A stretch of DNA of 32,014 nt from Desulfobulbaceae bacterium (GTDB lineage: Bacteria > Desulfobacterota > Desulfobulbia > Desulfobulbales > Desulfocapsaceae). The DNA lies in the NCBI GenBank assembly GCA_011390165.1, contig JAABSV010000043.1, positions 1-32,014 of the forward strand, in the 5' to 3' direction. A model generated the notes under the pieces. It did no database searches. It saw only the letters and a list, made by a program, of their open reading frames with translations, and was not told where the DNA came from. This document shows positions 1-8,799 of this stretch, piece by piece. The first letter of the stretch is position 1. Every line of letters starts with the position of its first letter. The translations under genes and the position numbers were made by a program.

Positions 1-2027
1 TCTCTTGCTTGTTCGACAACGTTTTCTTCGGCAACGTTCCTGGCCGGCTGAGCCTCCGGCTTCTTGCCCGATCCTTTCGCCTGTGGCTGGGCCTTTTCCG
101 GCTTCTTGCCTACCGCCTTTTCCGGCGGCTGGGCCTGCGCTTGTTCGACTGCCCGCGGGGGTTGTTTCCCCTTTCTGGGTTGCTCGACAAGGCTCTGCTC
201 TTCAACGTTCTTGGCCGGCTGAACCTGCGGTTGCGCCACTGCCTGCTGGGGCTGTTTCCCCTTTCTGGGTTGTTCGACAGTGGGCCTTTCCGGCCTTGCT
301 TGCTCGGCGGGCGCTACCGAGCCTTTTTTCTGCTGCGGAACACTCTGGCTTTCGCTCGCCATTTGTGGCGATGTCGCCATTACTGTCGGCTGTTCCGAAG
401 GTTGCTGCAGAGTTCGGCGAGTACCATCGCCAGACTGCGCCGGTTGTGCCGCGAGCACCTGTTCTTGCTCGGCATTTCGGTTGGGCTTCGCCTCGGCTTT
501 GACCTTCTTCTGTCGCAGTCTTATTTCCGAGGTCGGCCGGTTCACCTCACTCTCCGGCACGAAATAATTCGTGCTGATTGGCGTTTCGATACTGGCGCTG
601 CGGCTGAGGCGTCCTTCTGGCAAATTACTGACCTGCCTCTGGACCGTGACCGAGTCATCTCTCTGCGCACGCTGAATAACGGCGGTGTTCTCTTCAATCC
701 GCCTGACCACCGAAATGTGTGGTTTTTCCTCTACCGCTCGGCTGGTGAAGGTATATCGCTGGGGATCTGTGAGGTAGTTGTTGATCACCGTGTTATTGAC
801 CACGGGCGCCGCATTGTAGGTGTTGATGATCTTCGTCGAGTTGACATTGTTCACCTGGACAGTCCTGTAATCATCGACACGGTAGAAATTGTCGCGGGGG
901 ACGACGATGGCCTGGCGGGCATAGGCATAACTGCCGATATTGATACTAATCCGGATGTCGCCGGTATACAGCGCATCATGGGCACCGCCCCAGCGGCGGT
1001 GACTGTAGTAGGTCTCACGCGGACCGAGCGGCACCCAACCGACATAATCGTCGTGGTGAATCCACGACACCCTCCCCGGGGACCAGAATAATCCGATGTC
1101 CAACAGGGGAAGACCCACGCGGATACTTGCCACCGGCGGCGCCCAATACCAGGCATTCTGGGCATGAATCCAGTTGCCGTAATGGTGGGTGACGTACCCG
1201 AAAGGCTCCGAGGGAATCCACACCTGGTCGCCATGCCAGTCGGTCCAGCGGCCGGCAGTAAAGGGCGACCATCCCGGTGTGACGGTGGTGGGCCGCCAGA
1301 ACCAGCGCGATGACCCTTCATAACGGACGCTTTCCCATCTGCCGTTCTCTTCCAGGGCGTAGGACTCATTGTGGAGACTGGGCGGAAGATATTCGACCGA
1401 ACGCCCCGTCAGCCTCGACTTTTCAGCCCATAAGCGTTCCCGGCTGACATTCCATCTGTGCCAGCCGTCATCGAAGGCACCATCGCCAGATGCGACCTGG
1501 CTGTCGTCGGCAAGGAGCGACGGGGAATCTGCCGCCACCTCGTATCGGCTGTCCGATGCCGTGTGGACGAAACTGACCGTCCCTTCCACCACAACAATTT
1601 CGACCGAGTTTTCACCAACATACAAATCAAAGGCGGTTCCCGGATAGGCCATGACGTAGCCGAAGGGACTGGTGGCTTTGATCAAGGTATCGGAACCCTT
1701 GTTATACAACCGGGCTACCCCCGATGACACGTCGAGTTCGGTCAGATTCGGGTCGAGGACGATGAACTGAACCTGGGTACTGTCGCCGACCCTCAACCAG
1801 GTGCCGTTGGGGACAAACATCTCCGCCCTCCCCTGATTGCCTGAGAAAAATGTATCCTCGGCGCCGAAGGGTGTATCGTTGACCATGGCCACCCAGTCAT
1901 TGTCGGCAGGAACATATCGGAGCAGATCCCCTTCAACAGAATAGACCCGGCCTACCGTCATCGCCTGCGATTCCACCGCCAGCACTGCGAGAAAGAAAAT
2001 AACCGTACATGCGAGCCAGGTTTTCAT
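1..2027 (-). CDS. Secreted FecR/DUF6600-type protein, C-terminus beyond window
   Basis: The minus-strand frame is open from the ATG at 2027 to the window edge, at least 675 codons with no stop. The protein begins with a signal peptide (MKTWLACTVIFFLAVLAVES) ending near QA. A FecR-like segment follows (about residues 25-130: GRVYSVEGDLLRYVP, then GNQGRAEMFVPNGTWLRVG). Next comes a Trp/Tyr-rich section with repeated W-P-Y motifs (WRPTTVTPGWSPFTAGRWTD, VWIPSEPFGYVTHHYGNW) typical of DUF6600 proteins. The last 200 or so visible residues are Gln/Pro/Lys/Ala-rich low complexity. The likely location is periplasm or cell surface, and the role is unknown. A strong -24/-12 promoter candidate lies at 2158-2172, about 120 nt above the start, with paired activator-type sites at 2274-2306. 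This makes it a predicted member of the local sigma54 regulon. The family call is from remembered motif patterns, so the domain names are moderately sure while the gene itself is very sure. Confidence 0.85.
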   Translation of the reverse strand, partial: MKTWLACTVIFFLAVLAVESQAMTVGRVYSVEGDLLRYVPADNDWVAMVNDTPFGAEDTFFSGNQGRAEMFVPNGTWLRVGDSTQVQFIVLDPNLTELDVSSGVARLYNKGSDTLIKATSPFGYVMAYPGTAFDLYVGENSVEIVVVEGTVSFVHTASDSRYEVAADSPSLLADDSQVASGDGAFDDGWHRWNVSRERLWAEKSRLTGRSVEYLPPSLHNESYALEENGRWESVRYEGSSRWFWRPTTVTPGWSPFTAGRWTDWHGDQVWIPSEPFGYVTHHYGNWIHAQNAWYWAPPVASIRVGLPLLDIGLFWSPGRVSWIHHDDYVGWVPLGPRETYYSHRRWGGAHDALYTGDIRISINIGSYAYARQAIVVPRDNFYRVDDYRTVQVNNVNSTKIINTYNAAPVVNNTVINNYLTDPQRYTFTSRAVEEKPHISVVRRIEENTAVIQRAQRDDSVTVQRQVSNLPEGRLSRSASIETPISTNYFVPESEVNRPTSEIRLRQKKVKAEAKPNRNAEQEQVLAAQPAQSGDGTRRTLQQPSEQPTVMATSPQMASESQSVPQQKKGSVAPAEQARPERPTVEQPRKGKQPQQAVAQPQVQPAKNVEEQSLVEQPRKGKQPPRAVEQAQAQPPEKAVGKKPEKAQPQAKGSGKKPEAQPARNVAEENVVEQAR
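120..279 (-). repeat. Imperfect 90-bp repeat in the DUF6600 protein tail
   Basis: Two nearly identical stretches (161-188 and 251-278, 26 of 28 bases equal) lie exactly 90 bp apart. They encode copies of VEQPRKGKQP followed by Gln/Ala-rich spacer. A weaker third unit is recognisable near 10-60 (KNVEE/RNVAEE followed by VEQ). The 90-bp period is a multiple of three, so copy-number changes keep the frame. It encodes a basic, Gln/Pro-rich tail. Confidence 0.7.
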
Positions 2028-2157
2028 GGTGTTTCCTTTTGTCAGGCGAAAATGGTACCATCCACGGTCCCGAAGGATGCATCGATTTTTTCCTTCAGTC
2101 GGGCGGGCGGTTCGCCACCGCCATCTGCACACAGGCTGTGCCGGTATTTTCTTCAGA

Positions 2158-2172
2158 GCAATCCCTATGCCA
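2158..2172 (-). promoter_or_regulatory. Sigma54 (-24/-12) promoter for DUF6600 gene
   Basis: Read on the minus strand the sequence is TGGCATAGGGATTGC. It has the GG and GC elements separated by exactly 10 nt and matches TGGCA and TTGC of the sigma54 consensus TGGCACG-N4-TTGC. Transcription would start near 2146, giving a leader of about 119 nt. A pair of activator-type dyads sits about 131 bp upstream of the -12 element. Confidence 0.7.
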
Positions 2173-2273
2173 GACACGACGAGCGTCGAGATGCATATCT
2201 TAACAAATTGTTATTAAATGAAAAAAATGGCGGATAAGATCGTTTTGAGACGAATCGACGAGGTAATGCGGCA

Positions 2274-2306
2274 GGGTACTGACCAACCAGTGGTTGCATT
2301 TGACCA
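2274..2306. promoter_or_regulatory. Tandem GGT-N8-ACC activator sites (pair 1)
   Basis: Two 16-bp dyads, GGGTACTGACCAACCA (2274-2289) and TGGTTGCATTTGACCA (2291-2306), are offset by 17 bp. Their midpoint, 2290, is about 131 bp upstream of the -12 GC of the predicted promoter at 2158. The second dyad differs by three bases from the perfect copies at 8817 and 18514. This is the expected placement for an enhancer bound by a sigma54 activator. The rest of the gene-free stretch 2028-2471 shows nothing else I can support. Confidence 0.6.
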
Positions 2307-2471
2307 TTTTCTCCGCTTGCCAGCTAGCGAACAGCTGCAGCTGGGCGGCATTCCAGTTTCATCATTCCTTTGTTTCTTCCGGCAGTCGATCAAAAGCCAG
2401 ATCGCATTCGAGCTCTCCCCTTGGTGTTGTGCGGTATCGGTTTCGTGCTCGTGGTTTGCTGGTGGTTTTCT

Positions 2472-3134
2472 TTACCGCTCCATTTTTGGCAGATTGGCAG
2501 CTGCTTGCCCACAAAAGACAACCAGTTCTTCAACGACAATCCGCACCGCGCTACTGGCGGCAAGGACGCCGCCATAGGCATCTTCGCTTACCGAGGGGAC
2601 GTTAGCGTCAAACTCGCGCCAGGCGATGATCTTTCGGGTTACAATATCGAACAGATGCGCCCGCAAGGTGACATGGACCGAGCCCGGTACTATCAGAAAT
2701 TCATGTTGCAGCCGAACGATTTCGATATCGAGGCGCAGTTGGCCGGCTGCACTGGTGGGCACCTGGATGACAGCACTGAATTGACCGCTGCGCTCCAGTG
2801 CCTTCACCACCAGGGGCAAAAGCATGGCAGCCGGTGTATCAACCCATTGGCTCTGGCGGAAATATTCGAAGGTGTGCGGCTTGCGGATATAGACGATCTG
2901 CTGGCTGTCAAACCCGGGTGCAGCGCTCGGGATGTTGACGATCAGGGTGGGCGCACCCGATTTTACCGGCTGGGCCGGTCTTTTCTCCATCATCGGTTCC
3001 GGGCTGGCAAATGAATACAGCGTCGGCGGGGCCAATTTGGCCGGAAGCAGCAGGGAACAGCCAGACAGCAAAGATGCCGCCAGCAAGAGAACCATGGCGC
3101 CGTAACGGTATCGTTGGGGTTTGTTTGCCATCAT
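2472..3134 (-). CDS. PqiC-like ABC transport auxiliary lipoprotein (MCE system)
   Basis: This 220-residue protein has an N-terminal signal peptide and a lipobox L23-S24-G25-C26, so it should be a membrane-anchored lipoprotein. The remainder (PPTLYSFASP, then LIVNIPSAAPGFDSQQIVYI, then a QWVDTPAAMLLPLVVKALE segment) follows the PqiC/YmbA family, the periplasmic lipoproteins that partner MCE proteins. Its ATG overlaps the stop of the MCE gene in ATGA, so the two are translationally coupled. It is the last gene of the four-gene mla-type operon read from 6031 downwards. It probably helps dock the MCE ring or channel to the outer membrane, which is inference from the family. Confidence 0.85.
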   Translation of the reverse strand: MMANKPQRYRYGAMVLLLAASLLSGCSLLLPAKLAPPTLYSFASPEPMMEKRPAQPVKSGAPTLIVNIPSAAPGFDSQQIVYIRKPHTFEYFRQSQWVDTPAAMLLPLVVKALERSGQFSAVIQVPTSAAGQLRLDIEIVRLQHEFLIVPGSVHVTLRAHLFDIVTRKIIAWREFDANVPSVSEDAYGGVLAASSAVRIVVEELVVFCGQAAANLPKMER

Positions 3135-4069
3135 GGTACTATCGTTTCTCCTGGGCCCAAAGGCACGGGCTGGCGACCGCGCAGCAGACTGCTCGGGTTG
3201 CGTTCGGTCTGCTCGCTCAGGCGTCGCAGAGAGACAAGCAGGACATTGAGTTCAGCGAGCAGCCTCTCCGTTTCCGGCAGGGTGCCAGTGGTGAATTGAT
3301 GCACGCCCGAAGCCACATCGGCAAATACTTTTTTGGCGTCCGTACTGGCAAGAGTCGCCTCATTGGCCATTTCCTCAACGGCGCCGGCCGCCGTGCTGAT
3401 TCGATTCAGCATGGGGTCGATCTGCGGAGCCACGCGCGAGGTATGCTCGACGGTATTGGCGGCATTGGTGATAAATCGGCTGATATCCTGCCGGTGGGCG
3501 GCAATCGTGCCCAGCAGAAGTGCGCTGCTGGCGAGAATTTTTTCCACATCCTGCCGATTTTCCTCATTAAAAATGGCGTCAACGTTTGCCGAGGTTCGGT
3601 CAATTTTGGCAAGCACTGAGGCCAGGACATTTTCCAGCCGGGCACTTAAAGAGGGTTTTGAGCGGATCAGCGGGTACTGGTCCGGTGCCGTCGCCGCAAG
3701 CAGGCGGGCACCCGGTGTACTGCCGCTTAATTCAACATGGGCGATACCGGTCAAACCCTGGGTTTTTAATACCGCCTCGGTGTCTTCTTTGATGGGCGTC
3801 CCTTGCTCAATCGCAAACAGCAGCTGGACTTCCTGCGGGTTGGCTGGATCGAGGCGGATTTCCTGCACCTTGCCAACATCGACGCCCATGTATTTGACCG
3901 GCGCATTGACATCAAGGCCGGCCACCGATTCGCTTATGACCGACATATACAGGCCATACTCTTTGCGGGCGCCGGAGCCGACCGCAAGCCACAAGACCCC
4001 GGCAATGAGCAGTGCGCAGAGAGCAAGCACAAATACGCCGACTACTGCATAATTTACTTTTGTGTCCAC
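3131..4069 (-). CDS. MlaD/MCE-domain protein
   Basis: A GTG start at 4069 is chosen because AGGGG lies immediately upstream, overlapping the stop of the ATPase gene. A longer in-frame ORF up to 4255 reads Arg/Gly-rich shadow sequence of the ATPase gene. The 312-residue product has a single membrane helix (about 8-30), then an MCE domain (about 38-120, with VAGLDVNAPVKYMGVDVGKV and TQGLTGIAHVELSG). A long helical C-terminal half follows, as in MlaD/PqiB-type proteins that form hexameric lipid-binding rings in the periplasm. It sits between the ABC ATPase and the PqiC-like lipoprotein. Together they should move phospholipids between the membranes. MlaC and a free MlaB are absent here. Confidence 0.9.
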   Translation of the reverse strand: MDTKVNYAVVGVFVLALCALLIAGVLWLAVGSGARKEYGLYMSVISESVAGLDVNAPVKYMGVDVGKVQEIRLDPANPQEVQLLFAIEQGTPIKEDTEAVLKTQGLTGIAHVELSGSTPGARLLAATAPDQYPLIRSKPSLSARLENVLASVLAKIDRTSANVDAIFNEENRQDVEKILASSALLLGTIAAHRQDISRFITNAANTVEHTSRVAPQIDPMLNRISTAAGAVEEMANEATLASTDAKKVFADVASGVHQFTTGTLPETERLLAELNVLLVSLRRLSEQTERNPSSLLRGRQPVPLGPGETIVP

Positions 4070-4071
4070 GG

Positions 4072-4911
4072 CTATCCCCTGATGTGGTGATGCTCTCCGC
4101 TCTCGGTTTGCGCCTGCGCCTGGGCCGCCCTGCCGCGTGGTCCGTCGAAATATTGTCGTATAACAGGATGATCCATTTCTACCAGTTCCGCCATTGCGCC
4201 GACGCCGACCACCTTGCCTTCGCCAAGCACGGCGACCCGGTCGGTGACCTGCCATAAAAAATCCAGATCGTGGGTGATGATGACGATGGTCGACTGATAC
4301 AGCTCGTGCAGACTGCGCACCAGGGCATCGATGCCGCTGGCACCGGCTGGGTCCAGGCCGGCAGTCGGTTCATCGAGAAACAGCAGCTCCGGATCAAGCG
4401 CCAGGGCCCGGGCCATGGATGCCCGCTTGAGCATGCCGCCGCTTAATTCGGTGGGAAACTGTAGCCCCACTTCCGGGGCGAGGCCGCTCAGGGAAATCTT
4501 CCAGGCTGCCAGTTCATCAATCACTTCATCGGCAAGATCGGTATGCTCACGCAACGGCAGGCCGACGTTGTCCCGGACGTTGAGTGTGCCGAACAGGCCG
4601 CCGTGCTGAAACATGACGCCCCAGCGCTGACGCAGAGCCTGTGCTTCCGCTTTGGCGAGTTCCAGGATGTCGGTATTCAAAATCCGTATCGACCCCGAAT
4701 CCGGACGATGCAGCATGATCATTTCCCGCAGCAGGGTTGATTTTCCCGAGCCGCTGCCACCGACGATGGCGTAAATCTCACCCTGCCGAACATCCAGATC
4801 CAGATCGGCATGCACCACATGGCTGCCGAAACGGGTGCCGAGCTGGCGGACCTCGATGACAGCGGGGTTTTTCTTTTCGGCAGTATTGCCCTGTTCAGTT
4901 GCAATCGGCAT
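4072..4911 (-). CDS. MlaF-type ABC transporter ATPase
   Basis: The 279-residue ATPase starts at the ATG at 4911, one base after the permease stop. GGGAA upstream and the coupled arrangement support this start over a longer reading into the permease gene. Walker A GGSGSGKST is at about residues 51-59, the signature is LSGGMLKRASMARAL, and Walker B is LLFLDEPTAGLDP, followed by the switch His in ITHD. The LSGGM rather than LSGGQ signature is usual for MlaF. It powers the MCE lipid transporter with the STAS-MlaE permease. The C-terminus ends in a short Gln/Ala and His-rich tail (ESGEHHHIRG). Confidence 0.92.
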   Translation of the reverse strand: MPIATEQGNTAEKKNPAVIEVRQLGTRFGSHVVHADLDLDVRQGEIYAIVGGSGSGKSTLLREMIMLHRPDSGSIRILNTDILELAKAEAQALRQRWGVMFQHGGLFGTLNVRDNVGLPLREHTDLADEVIDELAAWKISLSGLAPEVGLQFPTELSGGMLKRASMARALALDPELLFLDEPTAGLDPAGASGIDALVRSLHELYQSTIVIITHDLDFLWQVTDRVAVLGEGKVVGVGAMAELVEMDHPVIRQYFDGPRGRAAQAQAQTESGEHHHIRG

Positions 4912-4912
4912 A

Positions 4913-6031
4913 TCAAATTCCCAGGATGCTGAAGATGACCGAAAAACCGGAATCGAGGATGATGACGATAAATATGGACTGGACCACACTGCGGGTAGTC
5001 TGTCGGCCGACACTGTCGGCGTTGCCCTTGGTGCGGAACCCTTGATAACAGCCGACGATGGCGATGATGGCAGCGAATACCACTGCTTTGCCGACCCCGA
5101 TCAGCAAGGCCGACAGACCAATCTTACTGCCAAAGCGGGCGAGAAATTCGTGGTAGCTGATGTCGAGCTGCGAGCGCGCCATGAACATGCCACCGAAGAC
5201 CCCGGTGAGGTCGGCAAAGACGGTCAATAATGGCAGGGCCACCATCAGGGCGATAATTTTCGGCAGGACGAGAAATTCGACGGGCTCGATGCCGATGGTG
5301 CGCATGCCGTCAATTTCTTCCGTGATCACCATGGTGCCGATCTGCGCGGCATAGGCCGAACCGGACCGCCCGGCGATGATAATGGCGGTGATCAGAGGTG
5401 AGAATTCGCGCAGCATCGCATAGCCGACCAGATCGACAACAAAGATGCTGGCGCCGTAGAGCCTGAGTTGATCAGCACCCTGATAGGCCACCACAATTCC
5501 CAGTAAAAAGGCGGTAAGTCCGACGATTGGCAGGGCGTCAAAACCGGAAATCTCAATATATTTAAACACCTGTTGCCAGCGCCAGCGGTTTGGCCGCAGG
5601 CCGATGCGCACCAAGGCTAGAACGCACTCTCCGATAAAACTGAGCAGGGCAAACATCCCCTGCCAGCCGGCCTCAGCATTCCTGCCAATCTTCTCCAAAA
5701 ATGATCGATGCGCTGCTCTCAGTACAGGTATATCAATCTGGTTTTCAACGATATCGAGCAATTTCTGCGAGTTGACAGGCCAGTCGAGCAGCCGTACAGA
5801 CCTTCCTGCCGTCCGAATTTTTTTACATTGCTGCTGTAAAAGCCATACCCCGAGACTGTCAATTGTCGCCAGTTGTGAACCATCGATCACCACTTCTACG
5901 GCCTCGGAATTGCCTATCGCGGCAATCTTCTGATCGGCGCCGGCCAAGGTATGTACAGTCCAGCAGCCGGATAAGACAAAAAGTCCGTCTTGTGGTTGGG
6001 AGATGTCGGCTGGACTGAGCATGGGCAGCAT
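4913..6031 (-). CDS. MlaE-type permease with N-terminal STAS domain
   Basis: In this 372-residue protein, residues 1-105 resemble a STAS domain (VEVVIDGSQLATIDSLGVWLL), the fold of MlaB. Residues 120-372 form an MlaE permease with about six hydrophobic segments and the family motif region TEEIDGMRTIGIEPVEFLVLPKIIA. Fusing the STAS part to the permease replaces a separate MlaB. No convincing Shine-Dalgarno precedes the ATG at 6031. ATG 6022 is an alternative, and an in-frame stop lies 12 codons upstream. It is the first gene of the lipid-transport operon, 86 bp below the AI-2E gene. I see no clear promoter in that gap, so co-transcription with the AI-2E gene is possible. Confidence 0.9.
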   Translation of the reverse strand: MLPMLSPADISQPQDGLFVLSGCWTVHTLAGADQKIAAIGNSEAVEVVIDGSQLATIDSLGVWLLQQQCKKIRTAGRSVRLLDWPVNSQKLLDIVENQIDIPVLRAAHRSFLEKIGRNAEAGWQGMFALLSFIGECVLALVRIGLRPNRWRWQQVFKYIEISGFDALPIVGLTAFLLGIVVAYQGADQLRLYGASIFVVDLVGYAMLREFSPLITAIIIAGRSGSAYAAQIGTMVITEEIDGMRTIGIEPVEFLVLPKIIALMVALPLLTVFADLTGVFGGMFMARSQLDISYHEFLARFGSKIGLSALLIGVGKAVVFAAIIAIVGCYQGFRTKGNADSVGRQTTRSVVQSIFIVIILDSGFSVIFSILGI

Positions 6032-6117
6032 GTGATCGCCGGGAAGCTGATGAAGATTGATTTTTTACATACCCTCTTGCCGGAAGCCTCAAAATGAATG
6101 TCCTTCGCCTGCCCGGT

Positions 6118-7359
6118 TCACTCGTCATCTGATAGGGTTTCGTGCAGGGTGATTCGTGCCAGGCGCTCCAGGTCGGCGTCCGTTACCGTCGGAAGATAGT
6201 GCTTTCGATACAACTCATTATGTAAAATGCTGACCATTGCCACCAGCGGTGCTGCGACCAGCACGCCCAGCACCCCGAAAGTGGCCACACACAGGAGCAT
6301 GGAAAAGATCACTGCCAGGGGGTGCAGGTGCAGGCCGCGGGCCATGATGAAAGGCATGATCACATTCCCTTCCAGTGCCTGCACGACGAGGTAGGCGATC
6401 AAGACCCACAGCGGAGTCATCCCTCCCTTGCCGAGGGCAAGGAGCATGGCCGGCACGGTGCTGATGATCGGGCCGAGAAAGGGAATGATCTCAAGGGTCG
6501 CGGCAATCATCCCGAGAACCAGCGCATCCATGAACCCGAAGATCGGCCACATGAGCAGGAATACCAGAACACCGATGGTCATCATGCCGAGCAGTGTCGC
6601 CCCGGCCCAGACGGGGACGAATTCGCCGATGCGCTGCATAATGACCAGGGCCTGGCGGTGGTGCCGCTCGGGCAACACGGCAAACATCATGACAACAACC
6701 GGGCGAGGATTGATCAGCATGAAGATGACCCCGAAAAAGACCGTCACTAGAACCACCAGTATCTGCGCGCCATTGAAGGCCACGGCGGTGAAACTGCCGA
6801 GAGCCCCCTGCAGCATCTCCAGCAGCCCGGTGCGGAGCGATTGCGAATCTTCAGCCGATTTATCTGGAGCCGCCTGGGGAGGGGGGGCTATCTGTATTTT
6901 CGCAATTCCCATGGACTGGTCGTCGAGGGCGATCTCCGTTCTGACCTCCGCCTGCAACTTTTCCTCGAACAGAACCGCCTTCTGCTCCATTTTGATCAGG
7001 GGCTTCTGCAGCCGTTCCCAGTAAACAGGCACGGTTTCCGAGATGTGCAGGATCGAGGCCTTCATCGGGAAGAACAGTGCCCAGCCCAACAGGGCAACAA
7101 CGGTGATCAACCCGACCGTGACCAGTCCCGTCGGTATTTTTCTGCCGCCGGTCAAGGCCCGCATGCGGGAGATAACCGGATTGAGCGAAAAAGAGATCAG
7201 CATGACCAGTAAAAAGGACAACAGGATGGGAGAAACCAGCGAGAACGTCTGGATAACGACCAGCAACACCGCGGCCAGGATCACATAAAATGCAATCGAG
7301 CCGGGTGTCTGCTCCGGCCTTGACTTGACTAGCATGGCGTTTTCCCCGTTGCTGCTCAC
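6118..7359 (-). CDS. AI-2E family (PerM/YdiK-like) membrane protein
   Basis: This 413-residue multi-span protein has an N-terminal hydrophobic pair (YVILAAVLLVVIQTFSLVSPILLSFLL), a periplasmic or soluble insert (about 90-190) and a C-terminal block containing LEIIPFLGPIISTVPAMLLAL. These are hallmark segments of the AI-2E/UPF0118 permease family. The GTG start at 7359 has AAGGAG 10 nt upstream, and ATG 7335 with GGGGA before it is an alternative. Members export small molecules or act as Na+/H+ antiporters. The substrate cannot be read from sequence. It may be co-transcribed with the downstream lipid-transport operon. Confidence 0.88.
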   Translation of the reverse strand: MSSNGENAMLVKSRPEQTPGSIAFYVILAAVLLVVIQTFSLVSPILLSFLLVMLISFSLNPVISRMRALTGGRKIPTGLVTVGLITVVALLGWALFFPMKASILHISETVPVYWERLQKPLIKMEQKAVLFEEKLQAEVRTEIALDDQSMGIAKIQIAPPPQAAPDKSAEDSQSLRTGLLEMLQGALGSFTAVAFNGAQILVVLVTVFFGVIFMLINPRPVVVMMFAVLPERHHRQALVIMQRIGEFVPVWAGATLLGMMTIGVLVFLLMWPIFGFMDALVLGMIAATLEIIPFLGPIISTVPAMLLALGKGGMTPLWVLIAYLVVQALEGNVIMPFIMARGLHLHPLAVIFSMLLCVATFGVLGVLVAAPLVAMVSILHNELYRKHYLPTVTDADLERLARITLHETLSDDE

Positions 7360-7412
7360 GTGTTCAGTACTCCTTGCCTCAGGACAGCCTGTTGGCCTTC
7401 AATTCCCGGCTG

Positions 7413-7461
7413 CCGGTAACGAGTCCGCAGCCCTTTTGCACTTTTGCACTGCTGTTACCGG
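7413..7461. other. Nested inverted repeat between BON and AI-2E genes
   Basis: CCGGTAAC (7413-7420) and GTTACCGG (7454-7461) are perfect 8-bp arms. They enclose a second pair GCAG/CTGC (7427-7430, 7449-7452) and a TTTTGCACTTTTGCA core. No T-run follows on the minus strand, so a simple intrinsic terminator is not supported. It could be an RNA structure in the BON-to-AI-2E spacer. Confidence 0.35.
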
Positions 7462-7533
7462 TTGCCCCCCAGGCGAGTCTGCCATATTCGGGCAGGAACC
7501 TGGAGCGGTGCAAAAGGCGACAAAAAAGACATT

Positions 7534-8319
7534 TTATTCGACGGTAATGGTGTTGTTGACCGTGTTGACGCCACGGACGTCACTGGCAAATTTGCCGGCA
7601 AGGTCTTTTTCGGCAGGGGTCCTGGCTTTTCCCCCCAAGGTGACCATGCCGTCTTTCGTGTCGACGGTGGTCTTGAGGCCGCTTGTCGAACGATGGTAGA
7701 ACAAGGTTGTTTTAACCAGGGCGGTGATGGACGCATCATCGATCTTTTCACCAAGGGCAACGATTTTCTCGGTCATCGTGGTTCCCCCGCTCTGCGCCGC
7801 ATCACCCGGCACGGTCATCTCATTGACGACATCCTCGACGCCTTCCACATCTCTGACATACTCGGCGGTCAGGTCCTTCTGGGCATTGCCGGTGGCCTGC
7901 CCGCGCAGGGTGACGATGCCATTTTCGGCGGTGATTTCGGTTGCCGAACCATTGACATTGCTATGCAGCAACAGCGTTGATTTCACTTGGTTGATCAGCC
8001 AGTCATCCGATTTTTCCGCAGGTGTCTGGCCACTCCCGCTCAATTGGTTGTCTACCGCCGTGACTCCCGGCAGGCCGGCGACAGTTTCCCCGGCCAATGC
8101 TCGATGCGATGCATCGGCGACGGTTCCAGTCAGGGTGACCAGGCCATCCTTTGACTGCAGACTGATGTCATCATCCTGAAGGTAGGTTTTGAATACATAC
8201 GTCTCCCGCGCCGACAACTCAATGCGGTCATCCATCTCGGAGGCAAGGAGCGACGAAGTGAAAGCCAGCGCAGCAGCGAGCGTGGTAAGCAAGGCCAGAA
8301 CATACTGTGGCTTCTTCAT
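7534..8319 (-). CDS. Periplasmic triple-BON-domain protein
   Basis: This is a 261-residue protein. The ATG at 8319 is chosen because AAGGAG precedes it and a signal peptide starts there (MKKPQYVLALLTTLAAALAF, cleavage near LLAS). Three BON domains follow at about 35-97, 105-172 and 193-260. Each has the alternating pattern of a helix, then DGLVTLTG, NGIVTLRG or DGMVTLGG, then a G-V-x-x-V-x-N-x-[LMI] end. OsmY-type BON proteins are periplasmic phospholipid-binding stress proteins. It lies 25 bp below the 72-aa gene and is predicted to share its sigma54 promoter at 8685. A role in envelope stress is inferred from the family. Confidence 0.9.
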   Translation of the reverse strand: MKKPQYVLALLTTLAAALAFTSSLLASEMDDRIELSARETYVFKTYLQDDDISLQSKDGLVTLTGTVADASHRALAGETVAGLPGVTAVDNQLSGSGQTPAEKSDDWLINQVKSTLLLHSNVNGSATEITAENGIVTLRGQATGNAQKDLTAEYVRDVEGVEDVVNEMTVPGDAAQSGGTTMTEKIVALGEKIDDASITALVKTTLFYHRSTSGLKTTVDTKDGMVTLGGKARTPAEKDLAGKFASDVRGVNTVNNTITVE

Positions 8320-8344
8320 GGTACGGCTCCTTTGGTTCAAATAT

Positions 8345-8563
8345 TTATTCTGTTTCAGGACGTTTTTCCCGAAGGATGCTTCCCTCTGCACGGGAGTTCC
8401 CGGCGTCCTTCACCTTTACCCGCGTAAAACTCCGTTTGGCTTTTCTCATCCCCAGAGCCGCCGAGTTCTTATCTTCAATGGAACGACTCCAGTGCCAATC
8501 GATGCCAAACTCACCGCAGAATTGACGGGCCTCTTCCGTGGAAAAGTGATGTTTGATATACAT
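8345..8563 (-). CDS. Small hypothetical protein, first gene of BON unit
   Basis: This is a 72-residue ORF with a strong Shine-Dalgarno (AAAAGGAG, 7 nt before the ATG at 8563). The product starts MYIKHHFSTEEARQFCGEFG, then IDWHW, and ends in a basic charged tail. The helix-turn pattern with EEAR and GIDW recalls small DUF5661-type proteins, but this is only a weak resemblance. It is followed after 25 bp by the BON gene in the same direction. A TGGTACG-N4-GTGC promoter lies about 120 nt upstream. No signal peptide or membrane segment is seen. Confidence 0.65.
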   Translation of the reverse strand: MYIKHHFSTEEARQFCGEFGIDWHWSRSIEDKNSAALGMRKAKRSFTRVKVKDAGNSRAEGSILREKRPETE

Positions 8564-8684
8564 TGTTTTTCTCCTTTTCTTGGGGGAAGATCGGCATACC
8601 GATACTTCACGGTTGCCGGGTTGATTCCTTTCCTGATGTCATTTCAGGAAACCATGCAGGATTTTGTTGTTCACCTCTTCTTGT

Positions 8685-8699
8685 GCACTTGCCGTACCA
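8685..8699 (-). promoter_or_regulatory. Sigma54 (-24/-12) promoter for 72-aa/BON genes
   Basis: The minus-strand sequence TGGTACGGCAAGTGC (then A) has GG and GC spaced 10 nt apart and matches TGG-ACG and TGCA of the consensus. The predicted transcript start is near 8673, a leader of about 110 nt. A dyad pair at 8800-8832 is centred about 130 bp upstream of the -12 element. Confidence 0.7.
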
Positions 8700-8799
8700 G
8701 CCTGGCACAATGCTCTATCGTGCTGATTATCGATTTGTATTGAAACAACAAATTTGCCGGAACGGTTAAGCATTGGCGATCGCCGGTTGCGGCGAAAAT

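Noticed and set aside
9..1091. Long plus-strand ORF opposite the DUF6600 gene
   Set aside because: It is antisense to a longer minus-strand frame with signal peptide, domain motifs, promoter and codon pattern. Its own product is Leu/Arg-rich shadow sequence.
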